From Bacillota bacterium (lineage in GTDB: Bacteria > Bacillota > Clostridia > Oscillospirales > Ethanoligenentaceae), in contig JAEWAU010000114.1 in the NCBI GenBank assembly GCA_023391535.1, positions 1 to 24,695 of the forward strand: a stretch of 24,695 nucleotides of DNA, in the 5' to 3' direction. A program made the translations under genes and the position numbers. Below are positions 14,561-20,888 of the stretch, piece by piece. A model generated the notes under the pieces. That model worked only from the letters and a program-made list of their open reading frames with translations, made no database searches and was not told the DNA's origin. Position 1 is the stretch's first letter. Each line of letters begins with the position of its first letter.

Positions 14561-14585
14561 GCGCAAAACGCGCAGCCCGCGCCCG

Positions 14586-14614
14586 TTGACATCCGCGCCG
14601 CGCTGTGTTATGCT
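14586..14614 (+). promoter_or_regulatory. Sigma-A promoter of the FMN riboswitch-ribU unit
   Basis: A perfect TTGACA (14586-14591), a 17-bp spacer and TATGCT (14609-14614) lie 16 bases ahead of the riboswitch. Confidence 0.85.
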
Positions 14615-14630
14615 TTTAGTAAATCGAAAA

Positions 14631-14772
14631 GTCTTTGGGGCGGGGTTTGATTCCCCACCGGCGGTAATGCGGCGCTATGCCGACAAGCCCGCGAGCCATG
14701 CGGCACATCTGGTGCCGCGGCACGATCCGGTGCGATCCCGGGGCCGACGGTACAGTCCGGATGAAAAAAGAC
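14631..14772 (+). promoter_or_regulatory. FMN riboswitch (RFN element)
   Basis: The conserved RFN core is easy to read: GGGGCGGGG followed by ATTCCCCACCGGCGGTAAT (14647-14665), then AGCCCGCGAGCC, GATCCGGTG, GATCCCGGGGCCGACGGT and ACAGTCCGGATGAAA. P1 pairs GTCTTT (14631-14636) with AAAGAC near 14772. FMN binding should favour the terminator at 14822-14858, lowering ribU expression when flavin is plentiful. Confidence 0.96.
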
Positions 14773-14821
14773 GGCCCAGCGAAACTTCGCTGCATGCGAA
14801 ACGCCGCTGATGCAAAATGTC

Positions 14822-14858
14822 GCCCCGAATGAAGTTGCTCTTCATCCGGGGCTTTTTT
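14822..14858 (+). terminator. Expression-platform terminator of the FMN riboswitch
   Basis: GCCCCGAATGAAG (14822-14834) pairs with CTTCATCCGGGGC (14840-14852) with one mismatch, followed by six T's. The ribU SD begins about 15 bases later. Confidence 0.9.
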
Positions 14859-14889
14859 GCGCCCGTCCCCAGCAGGGAGGAGTTTATCC

Positions 14890-15501
14890 ATGTCACAGCA
14901 TCCCGCGCGTCCATTAGCCTCGAACAGGCTCCGCTTCCTCGTTTACGGCGGCGTTTTCGCCGCTGCGGCCACGGTGCTCATGTTCTTTGAATTTCCCATC
15001 ATCCCGGCGTTCCCGTACCTTAAAATCGACCTCGGCGACCTGCCCGCCGCCGCGGCCGGCGTGGTTCTCGGCCCGCTCGCGGCCGTGGCCGTGGAGTTCA
15101 TCAAGGCGCTCATCCACGGCATCGCCACCGGCGGCGGAGGCACCATGGGCTTCGGCGACCTCATCAACTTTATCGTGGGCGCGGCCCTCACGGCGCCGTT
15201 TGCCGCCGTACTGCGCGCGGTGCTCGGGCGCGGACATAACCGCTTCGCGGCGGTGCTGCCCGCGGGAATCGCGGGAATGGCCGCCATGGCGGCGGCGGGC
15301 GTCGTGGGCAACTACCTTATCGCGCCGCCGTATTTCTGGTTTGTGATGCATGTAAAGCTCGCCGGCCCCGCATTGTGGGGCGCCATCGGCGGCGCCACCG
15401 TTCTCAACGTGGTGAAGGCGGCCGCGGTTTCGCTGCTCATGCTGCCCTTGCTGGGGGCCCTGCACGCCACCAAGCTCGTTCCGGGGCGGCAGCCCCGCTG
15501 A
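14890..15501 (+). CDS. ribU: Riboflavin ECF transporter, substrate-binding (S) component
   Basis: RibU captures riboflavin in the membrane and docks on the shared EcfA-EcfA'-EcfT energising module. The 203 residues form five to six hydrophobic helices. Family features are FEFPIIPAFPYLKIDLGDLP (about 35-54), AVEFIKALIHGIATGG and MGFGDLINFIVGA. The ATG at 14890 follows GGGAGGAG. The FMN riboswitch directly upstream makes riboflavin the almost certain substrate. No ECF module genes lie nearby, so it must use a shared one. The VOC gene follows after 37 bases and probably shares the transcript. Confidence 0.95.
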   Translation: MSQHPARPLASNRLRFLVYGGVFAAAATVLMFFEFPIIPAFPYLKIDLGDLPAAAAGVVLGPLAAVAVEFIKALIHGIATGGGGTMGFGDLINFIVGAALTAPFAAVLRAVLGRGHNRFAAVLPAGIAGMAAMAAAGVVGNYLIAPPYFWFVMHVKLAGPALWGAIGGATVLNVVKAAAVSLLMLPLLGALHATKLVPGRQPR

Positions 15502-15538
15502 ATCCGGTTCCGTGCGAAAGCGAAAGGAGAAACCCGTT

Positions 15539-15982
15539 ATGGAAGTCGGGCATATCGGCGTCTGGGTGAAAAATCTGGAAATCATGCGGCGGTTCTACGA
15601 GGAAATTCTCGGCGGGCGGGCCGGGCGGCTCTACCGGAACTCCAAAACCGGTTTTTCCTCCTATTTCGTGCGCTTCGGGCCGGGAGCCGCCGTGGAGCTG
15701 ATGCACCGCGGCGATATTCCCGCCGCGGACGTATCCGCCGCTTCGGGCGAGGCGGCGGGCTACGCGCATATCGCCTTTGAAATGGGAACCCGCGCGCAGG
15801 TGGATGCCGTAACGCGGCGGCTGGAAGCCCTCGGGCTTTCGCGCCTGAGCGGCCCGCGCGTAACGGGCGACGGCTATTACGAGAGCTGCTTTGCCGACCC
15901 GGAGGGCAACCGCCTGGAATTTACCGCGGACGCATCCGCAGCGGACGCATCCGCCGCGGGTACGGCCACTGCGGGTACTTGA
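15539..15982 (+). CDS. VOC-fold protein (glyoxalase/bleomycin resistance superfamily)
   Basis: This is a 147-residue metal-dependent-type VOC protein. The two beta-alpha-beta-beta-beta modules show ligand-like His/Glu positions: His in VGHIGVWV (about 5), Glu in AVELMHRG (about 54), His in YAHIAFEMG (about 77) and Glu in GNRLEFTA (about 128). These resemble glyoxalase I or related dioxygenases. The ATG at 15539 follows AAAGGAGA; a longer in-frame start (15512) would lie before this site. The domain ends at LEFTA. The last 18 residues, ADASAADASAAGTATAGT, are low-complexity and contain two copies of the dispersed 14-bp palindrome. Its stop codon lies inside the metK -35 box. The substrate is unknown. 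Confidence 0.88.
   Translation: MEVGHIGVWVKNLEIMRRFYEEILGGRAGRLYRNSKTGFSSYFVRFGPGAAVELMHRGDIPAADVSAASGEAAGYAHIAFEMGTRAQVDAVTRRLEALGLSRLSGPRVTGDGYYESCFADPEGNRLEFTADASAADASAAGTATAGT
15926..15939. repeat. Dispersed 14-bp palindrome, first copy in the VOC gene tail
   Basis: GCGGACGCATCCGC, in codons for ADASA. It is an exact match to 163-176 and 12725-12738 on the other strand. A close variant, GCGGACGTATCCGC, lies earlier in the same gene at 15725-15738. Confidence 0.6.
15941..15954. repeat. Dispersed 14-bp palindrome, second copy in the VOC gene tail
   Basis: This is a second exact copy of GCGGACGCATCCGC, one base after the first, giving the repeated peptide ADASAADASA. Confidence 0.6.
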
Positions 15983-16007
15983 CAATTTCGCGCGGCCTGC
16001 CTATAAT
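15979..16007 (+). promoter_or_regulatory. Perfect consensus sigma-A promoter of metK
   Basis: TTGACA (15979-15984), a 17-bp spacer and TATAAT (16002-16007) match consensus at every position. The TGA of the upstream VOC gene (15980-15982) is part of the -35 box. Confidence 0.95.
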
Positions 16008-16030
16008 AAGAATGTTAAAAAAGAATAATG

Positions 16031-16127
16031 CCTTATCAAGAGTGGCTGAGGGAAAGGCCCGATGAAGCCCGACAACCTGCACGCTGTGCAAGGTGCCAAA
16101 TCCTGCGGAAACGCCGTAAAGATGAGG
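16031..16127 (+). promoter_or_regulatory. SAM-I (S-box) riboswitch
   Basis: Conserved S-box segments are present in order: CTTATCAAGAGTGGCTGAGGG, GGCCCGATGAAGCCC with GACAACC, GGTGCCAAATCCTGCGG and GATGAGGAAG. P1 pairs CCTTATC (16031-16037) with GATGAGG (16121-16127). SAM binding should favour the terminator at 16141-16169 and so shut metK when SAM is abundant. Confidence 0.97.
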
Positions 16128-16140
16128 AAGAATATCCAAA

Positions 16141-16169
16141 GCCCTCCGGCCTGCCGTCGGAGGGCTTTT
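16141..16169 (+). terminator. Expression-platform terminator of the SAM riboswitch
   Basis: GCCCTCCG (16141-16148) pairs with CGGAGGGC (16158-16165), followed by four T's, 14 bases after the end of P1. Confidence 0.88.
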
Positions 16170-16236
16170 CGGCGCAATTCCAGGCGCAAGGCCCGCGCGG
16201 GGCGCGGGGGCAGAATAGAAAGGAAGGAATTTTACA

Positions 16237-17424
16237 ATGTCAAAACTGCTGTTTACTTCGGAATCGGTGACGGAGGGGCATCCCGACAAGGTGTGCGACC
16301 AGATCTCCGACGCCGTGCTCGACGCCATCCTCGCACAGGACAAAGACGCGCGCGTGGCCTGCGAAACGGTTACCAACGCGGGGCTGGTGCTCGTAACGGG
16401 CGAGATCACCACGGCCTGCTACGTGGATATCCCGAAGGTGGTGCGCGGCACCATCCGCGAAATCGGCTACACCGAGCCGCGTTTCGGCTTCGACGCCGAC
16501 AACTGCGCCGTGCTCACGGCCATCGAGGAGCAGTCGTCGGATATCGCGCTGGGCGTGGATAAGGCGTTCGAAGCCAAGGAAGCCAATCTTTCCGACGCGG
16601 GGCTCGACGCCATCGGCGCGGGGGACCAGGGCATGATGTTCGGCTATGCCTGCGACGAAACGCCCGAACTGATGCCATTGCCCATTTCGCTTGCGCACAA
16701 GCTCGCTCGCCGGCTCGCGCAGGTGCGCAAAACCGGCACGCTGCCCTATCTGCGGCCGGATGGCAAAACGCAGGTGACCGTGGAATACGAGGACGGCCGT
16801 CCCGTGCGTGTGGATACCGTCGTGGTTTCCGCGCAGCACGACCCGGAGGCGACGCTCGCGCAGATCAGGGCCGATATCATCGCGCAGGTGGTAAAGCCCG
16901 TGATTCCCGAAAACCTGCTCGACGCGCGCACCCGCTACTTCATCAACCCCACCGGAAGGTTCGTGCTGGGCGGCCCGGCGGTGGATTCGGGCCTCACCGG
17001 GCGCAAAATCATCGTGGATACCTACGGCGGCTACGCGCGCCACGGCGGCGGTGCGTTTTCGGGCAAGGACCCGACGAAGGTGGACCGTTCCGCGTCCTAC
17101 GCCGCGCGTCACGTGGCTAAGAACATCGTGGCGGCCGGCCTCGCGCGGCGCTGCGAGGTGCAGTTCGCCTACGCCATCGGCGTGGCGCGCCCCGTTTCGC
17201 TGCTCGTGGATACTTTCGGTACCGGCGCCGTTTCGGATGAAAAGCTCACGGCGCTCGTGCGGGAGCTGTTCGACCTGCGCCCCGCCGCCATCATCCGCGA
17301 CCTCGACCTGCGCCGCCCCATCTACCGGCAGCTCGCGGCCTACGGCCACATGGGCCGTGAGGATCTGAACCTTTCGTGGGAAAAAACCGAGTTTGCGAAG
17401 ACGCTCCGGGAGCGCGCGCGGTAA
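16237..17424 (+). CDS. metK: S-adenosylmethionine synthetase
   Basis: MetK makes S-adenosylmethionine from methionine and ATP with release of phosphate and diphosphate. The 395 residues match the family length. They carry SVTEGHPDKVCDQISDA (about 8-24), ACETVTNAGLVLVTGEI, the signature GAGDQGMMFGYA, the PPi-binding GGGAFSGKDPTKVDRSA and, near the C-terminus, FDLRPAAIIRDLDLRRPIY. The ATG at 16237 follows GGAAGGAA. It is a single-gene unit with a perfect promoter, a SAM-I riboswitch with terminator, and a strong final terminator, so it is feedback-controlled by its own product. Confidence 0.98.
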   Translation: MSKLLFTSESVTEGHPDKVCDQISDAVLDAILAQDKDARVACETVTNAGLVLVTGEITTACYVDIPKVVRGTIREIGYTEPRFGFDADNCAVLTAIEEQSSDIALGVDKAFEAKEANLSDAGLDAIGAGDQGMMFGYACDETPELMPLPISLAHKLARRLAQVRKTGTLPYLRPDGKTQVTVEYEDGRPVRVDTVVVSAQHDPEATLAQIRADIIAQVVKPVIPENLLDARTRYFINPTGRFVLGGPAVDSGLTGRKIIVDTYGGYARHGGGAFSGKDPTKVDRSASYAARHVAKNIVAAGLARRCEVQFAYAIGVARPVSLLVDTFGTGAVSDEKLTALVRELFDLRPAAIIRDLDLRRPIYRQLAAYGHMGREDLNLSWEKTEFAKTLRERAR

Positions 17425-17444
17425 AGCGCCGCCCGAATCGCCCG

Positions 17445-17490
17445 CCGGCCCCGCAAAACGAATCCGATTCGTTTTGCGGGGCCGGTTTTT
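17445..17490 (+). terminator. Terminator of metK
   Basis: A perfect 19-bp stem (17445-17463 with 17467-17485) closes a CCG loop and is followed by five T's. It sits 20 bases before the stop of the convergent M20D gene. Confidence 0.92.
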
Positions 17491-17509
17491 ATGCAAAGCT
17501 TATTGCGTT

Positions 17510-18655
17510 TTACGCCGCGGGCGTTTGCAGCAGCTCCAGCGCGAGGCGGGCCAGCCGCGCGAAATACCGCGCGCCCGGCTCGAGCGCGCGCTCGTCCACC
17601 GTGAAATCCGGGTGGTGCCATTCCGCGCTTCCGCCGCCCCCGAGCCAGACGAAATAGCCCGGCGCCAGGCTCTGGAGAACGGCGAAATCCTCGCCGCCCA
17701 AGTTGGGGCGCGCCTCCACACTCTCAAGCCCCTCAAGCTGCGCGGCGCGGCGCACGATGGGCGTAAAGGCGGGCGTGTTGAGCACGGGGGGCAGGCAGTC
17801 CTCCCACGAAAAGCGTGCGGAAACGCCGTTCGCGGCGGCCACGCCTTCTGTGATCTGCCGCATCCGTTCGCGCACGCGCGGCTCCGCCTCGGGCTGCAGG
17901 AGACGCACGGTGCCCTCGAGGCGCGCCTGCCCGGGGATGACGTTCCAGGTGTTCCCCGCGTGGAACTGCGTGATGCTCACGGCAACGTTTTCAAGCGGGT
18001 TCACGGCGCGGCTCACCACCGTCTGGAACGCGCCCACGAGCTGCGCGCCCGCCACGATGGGGTCCGCGCAGGTTTCGGGCATGGCGGCGTGGCCGCCCCG
18101 GCCCTCGATATCCACGGAAAACCGGCATACGCCGGCCATCAGCGCGCCCTCGCGCACGCCCACCGTGCCCACGGGCAGATCCGGGCGGTTGTGGCAGCCG
18201 AACACGGCGGAAACGCCCTCGAGCACGCCCAGCCCGGCCATCCATTTGCCGCCGCTCGCACTCTCCTCGCCGGGCTCAAACAGGATGCGCACGCTGCCGC
18301 ACAGCTCGCCGCGGCACTCCTGCAGCAGCTTTGCCGCGCCGGCCATCACGGCCGTGTGCACGTCGTGGCCGCACGCGTGCATCACGCCCGGAACCTCCGA
18401 GGAAAACGGCAAACCGGTGCATTCCTCCACGGGCAAAGCGTCGATATCGGCCCGCAGCGCCACGGTGGGGCCGGGCGCGGCCCCGTTCACCTGCGCCACA
18501 ACGCCCGTTGTAAGCCCCGGAACCTCGCGCAGCGGAACGCCCGCGCGCGTAAGCCAGGCTTTGATCGTCCGCGTGGTGCCGCGCTCCTCCATGGAAAGCT
18601 CCGGGTGCCGGTGCAGCTCCCGCCGCAGGCCGGCGAGCTCTTCCGCAAGATTCAT
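17510..18655 (-). CDS. M20D-family amidohydrolase (N-acyl-amino-acid hydrolase type)
   Basis: This is a metal-dependent amidohydrolase of 381 residues in the IAA-amino acid hydrolase/aminoacylase branch of M20. The N-terminus has RRELHRHPELSMEE (about 11-24) and ALRADIDALPVEE (about 66-78). The metal/catalytic motif is MHACGHDVH (92-100). The general-base Glu pair lies in LFEPGEESASGG (125-136), where most relatives read FQPAEEGGGG. The dimerisation domain follows (GRGGHAAMPE, then NVIPGQARLEGTVR), and the C-terminus has NLGGEDFA with a metal ligand. The ATG (complement of 18653-18655) follows GGGAGGAAT. It is a lone gene divergent from the methyltransferase. The substrate is unknown. Confidence 0.93.
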   Translation of the reverse strand: MNLAEELAGLRRELHRHPELSMEERGTTRTIKAWLTRAGVPLREVPGLTTGVVAQVNGAAPGPTVALRADIDALPVEECTGLPFSSEVPGVMHACGHDVHTAVMAGAAKLLQECRGELCGSVRILFEPGEESASGGKWMAGLGVLEGVSAVFGCHNRPDLPVGTVGVREGALMAGVCRFSVDIEGRGGHAAMPETCADPIVAGAQLVGAFQTVVSRAVNPLENVAVSITQFHAGNTWNVIPGQARLEGTVRLLQPEAEPRVRERMRQITEGVAAANGVSARFSWEDCLPPVLNTPAFTPIVRRAAQLEGLESVEARPNLGGEDFAVLQSLAPGYFVWLGGGGSAEWHHPDFTVDERALEPGARYFARLARLALELLQTPAA

Positions 18656-18730
18656 GGTTATTCCTCCCGTGCGTCGCGGCTTGCTTTACGGCGTTTCCGC
18701 GCGCAATCATGAATGGAATTGCTTTGGTTT

Positions 18731-18739
18731 ATTATATCA
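18731..18739 (-). promoter_or_regulatory. Extended -10 promoter of the M20D gene
   Basis: On the minus strand TGATATAAT (complement of 18731-18739) is a perfect -10 with an upstream TGn. The -35 region has no clear match. It lies about 75 bases before the ATG. Confidence 0.65.
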
Positions 18740-18777
18740 CGCCCGCGGCGTTTCTTCCGGCCTGAAGCGGTATAAAA

Positions 18778-18806
18778 TTGACTGTTTCCCTCCGCGCGGT
18801 TATACT
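18778..18806 (+). promoter_or_regulatory. Sigma-A promoter of the DNA methyltransferase gene
   Basis: TTGACT (18778-18783), a 17-bp spacer and TATACT (18801-18806) lie about 48 bases before the ATG. Confidence 0.8.
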
Positions 18807-18853
18807 GAAGGTATCGGTTTCGGATGCGCGGGAGAATACCGCGGGAGGATGCG

Positions 18854-19714
18854 ATGGACGTTTTGCCGCTGGACACGGTCATTCAGGGGGATTGCCTGAG
18901 CGGGATGCGCGGGCTGCCGGACGATTCGGTGGATCTGATCGTCGCCGACCCGCCCTACAACCTTTCCAAGGGCAAGAAATGGAGCTGGGACGGCGTTTCC
19001 GGCCTGCCGGGCATGGGCGGGGCGTGGAACAAGGTGATGGAGAACTGGGACGACATGTCCTTCGGGGATTACTGGAATTTCACGGAGGCCTGGCTTGCGC
19101 AGGCGCGCCGCGTGCTCCGGCCCACCGGCTCCATGTGGATTTTCGGCACCTACCACAACGCGGGGTTTCTCAATGTACTGTGCCAGAAGCTGGGCATCGA
19201 GATCCTCAACGAGGTGGTGTGGTACAAGCGCAACGCGTTCCCGAACCTTTCGTGCCGGCGGCTCACGGCGAGCCACGAAACCATCCTGTGGTGCCACAAG
19301 GGCGGGAAGAAGCGGCAGTACTATTTCAACTACGCCTACGCCAAGGCGGACGACCTTGCGTGCGACCGCCTGAAGGAGCCGGGGAAGCAGATGCGCACGG
19401 TGTGGGATATCCCCAGCAACAAAGACCCGGCGGAGCTGCGGTTCGGCCGGCTCCCCATGCAGAAGCCCGTGCGTCTGCTCAAGCGGATGCTGCGCCTTTC
19501 CTCCCGGCCGGGCGATCTCGTGCTCGCGCCGTTTTGCGGAACGGGCAGCGAATGTGTGGCGGCCAAGGAGTGCGGGCGGCATTACCTGGGCTTTGAGGTG
19601 GATGGGGAAGCCTGCGTCACTGCGCGCGAGCGGCTGCGGTTCGCGCCCGAATCGGACGAAGCGGTGCAGCTGACCTTCGCGGATACGCCGGGCGGGGAGC
19701 GGAAGGGCCGCTGA
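18854..19714 (+). CDS. Site-specific DNA methyltransferase, beta class (N6-adenine or N4-cytosine)
   Basis: This is a predicted AdoMet-dependent amino-methyltransferase of 286 residues. The catalytic motif DPPYNL (32-37) comes first and the AdoMet-binding motif FCGTGS (227-232) last, which is the beta-class order. Between them are VLRPTGSMWIF, EVVWYKRNAFPN and the segment KQMRTVWDIPS followed by MQKPVRLLKRML, common in this class. The usual LDPFxGSGTT is here LAPFCGTGSE, a mild deviation. The ATG at 18854 follows GGGAGG; an in-frame ATG at 18824 has a worse context. No restriction endonuclease or specificity subunit is adjacent, so it looks like an orphan enzyme. The target sequence cannot be read from the protein by eye. 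Confidence 0.9.
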   Translation: MDVLPLDTVIQGDCLSGMRGLPDDSVDLIVADPPYNLSKGKKWSWDGVSGLPGMGGAWNKVMENWDDMSFGDYWNFTEAWLAQARRVLRPTGSMWIFGTYHNAGFLNVLCQKLGIEILNEVVWYKRNAFPNLSCRRLTASHETILWCHKGGKKRQYYFNYAYAKADDLACDRLKEPGKQMRTVWDIPSNKDPAELRFGRLPMQKPVRLLKRMLRLSSRPGDLVLAPFCGTGSECVAAKECGRHYLGFEVDGEACVTARERLRFAPESDEAVQLTFADTPGGERKGR

Positions 19715-19796
19715 CGCCGGTTTTGCGGATTCCCAAAGGGCAAAGGCCTTGCGGCGGGTTTTTCCGTTTTTTTTTGCCGGAAAGAAGCGTCGGACA

Positions 19797-19839
19797 TAAA
19801 AACCCCGGAGGCGCCGCCTGCCGTCTCCGGGTATTTTTT
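19797..19839. terminator. Bidirectional terminator between the methyltransferase and araC-type genes
   Basis: CCCGGAG (19804-19810) pairs with CTCCGGG (19825-19831) around a GC-rich 14-nt loop that can pair further. The plus strand continues into TATTTTTT. The minus strand continues into GTTTTT. Confidence 0.82.
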
Positions 19840-19864
19840 GCAAAAATCCGCGCGGGCGCCGCCG

Positions 19865-20626
19865 TTATTCCTTGCTTCCGTGCATCTGCCGGTATTTGAG
19901 GGGCGATATGCCGAAATGCTTTTTGAAAAAGCCGGAGAAGTAGGCGACGCTGCTGAATTCGAACGTGTAGGCAATATCCGTGAGGCTCATGGTCGTTTCC
20001 AGCAGGAACAGCCGGATGGCCTCGGCCCGCTGCTGCTCGATGAAGGCGGCGATGCTGATGCCCACTTCCTTGTGGAACATGGCGGAAAGGTAGTTGGGGT
20101 GCACGCCCGCCGTTTTGGCGATGTTTGTCAGCACGAGCTTGTGCTGAACATTCTGCTTGATGCAGGTGATGGCCCGGCTCACCGTGGGGCTGTACTGGTT
20201 CTGCCCGCTGCCGTGCAGGAGCGCCAGAAACTGGTGCAGCATTTCGTATTCGAAATTTTCCGTCTGGGCGACGGTGGCGAACGTCTCGATGGCGCGGATG
20301 CAGCGGTCGCTGAGGCTGAACGCGCTCTCGGAGTCCACGCCCACCTCGATGACGGCGCGTGTGAACATGGTGCACGAGCCGATGAGCGAATTTTTCACGG
20401 AACGGAGCTGGCTGTCGGCCAGAGTCGCCCGTTCCAGCTGGTTGATCTGCCGCAGCGTTTCCTCGCTGCCGGCGCTGTCGCCCTGTTTGATGAAGGCGAT
20501 CAGCTTCCGTTCCAGCACGTAGGGGGGATGATGGTACGAGCACAGGATGTTGGAGATCTTGTCCCGCACAGCCCCCTCGTTCCGGATTTCTTCGGGCGGG
20601 TTCTCCTTATGTTTGTCTGGAAGCAC
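19865..20626 (-). CDS. AraC-family transcriptional regulator
   Basis: This is a DNA-binding regulator of about 253 residues. The C-terminal 100 residues hold the double helix-turn-helix of AraC/XylS proteins. The first is KLVLTNIAKTAGVHPNYLSAMFHKEVG; the second, SLTDIAYTFEFSSVAYFSGFFKKHFGISPLKYR, ends in the family signature. The N-terminal 150 residues are helical, with ERKLIAFIKQGD and the FTRAVIEVGVDSESAFSLSDRCI pattern seen in AraC regulators of carbohydrate genes. I prefer the GTG complementary to 20624-20626, which lies 9 bases after AAAGGAG. The ATG at 20635 directly abuts that site but cannot be excluded. It is divergent from the transporter operon, which it probably controls in response to the imported sugar. 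Confidence 0.92.
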   Translation of the reverse strand: MLPDKHKENPPEEIRNEGAVRDKISNILCSYHHPPYVLERKLIAFIKQGDSAGSEETLRQINQLERATLADSQLRSVKNSLIGSCTMFTRAVIEVGVDSESAFSLSDRCIRAIETFATVAQTENFEYEMLHQFLALLHGSGQNQYSPTVSRAITCIKQNVQHKLVLTNIAKTAGVHPNYLSAMFHKEVGISIAAFIEQQRAEAIRLFLLETTMSLTDIAYTFEFSSVAYFSGFFKKHFGISPLKYRQMHGSKE

Positions 20627-20681
20627 AGGGAACATCTCCTTTCCGGTTCTGCGCTTTCCCGCGCGGGTTTCGGCTCCCTTT

Positions 20682-20710
20682 ATTGTACACGAAACGGCGA
20701 TTCATCGGAA
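20682..20710 (-). promoter_or_regulatory. Candidate promoter of the araC-type gene
   Basis: On the minus strand TTCCGA (complement of 20705-20710), a 17-bp spacer and TACAAT (complement of 20682-20687). Confidence 0.5.
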
Positions 20711-20888
20711 GTATTTTTTAAAACTGCATAAAATAAACACAAATAGAACAGATAAAATTGAAAATTATATTGGAAAAATATAAATTATATTATGATTTCA
20801 TAAAAACGCCCGGTGCGAAGGGATAAAATAAGCATTGTCGACAAAGAGGCACGCAACCTCATCTACCATACGAAAAGGGGAAGAATAC
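20705..20888. promoter_or_regulatory. AT-rich control region of the sugar transporter operon
   Basis: About 105 bases (20705-20811) are strikingly A/T-rich in a GC-rich window. The left part overlaps the regulator promoter. Several overlapping -10-like boxes occur, for example TTGAAA near 20757 and TATGAT near 20790, and I cannot pick one with confidence. A TTGTCGACAA palindrome lies at 20835-20844. The region is where the AraC-type regulator would be expected to bind. Confidence 0.5.
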
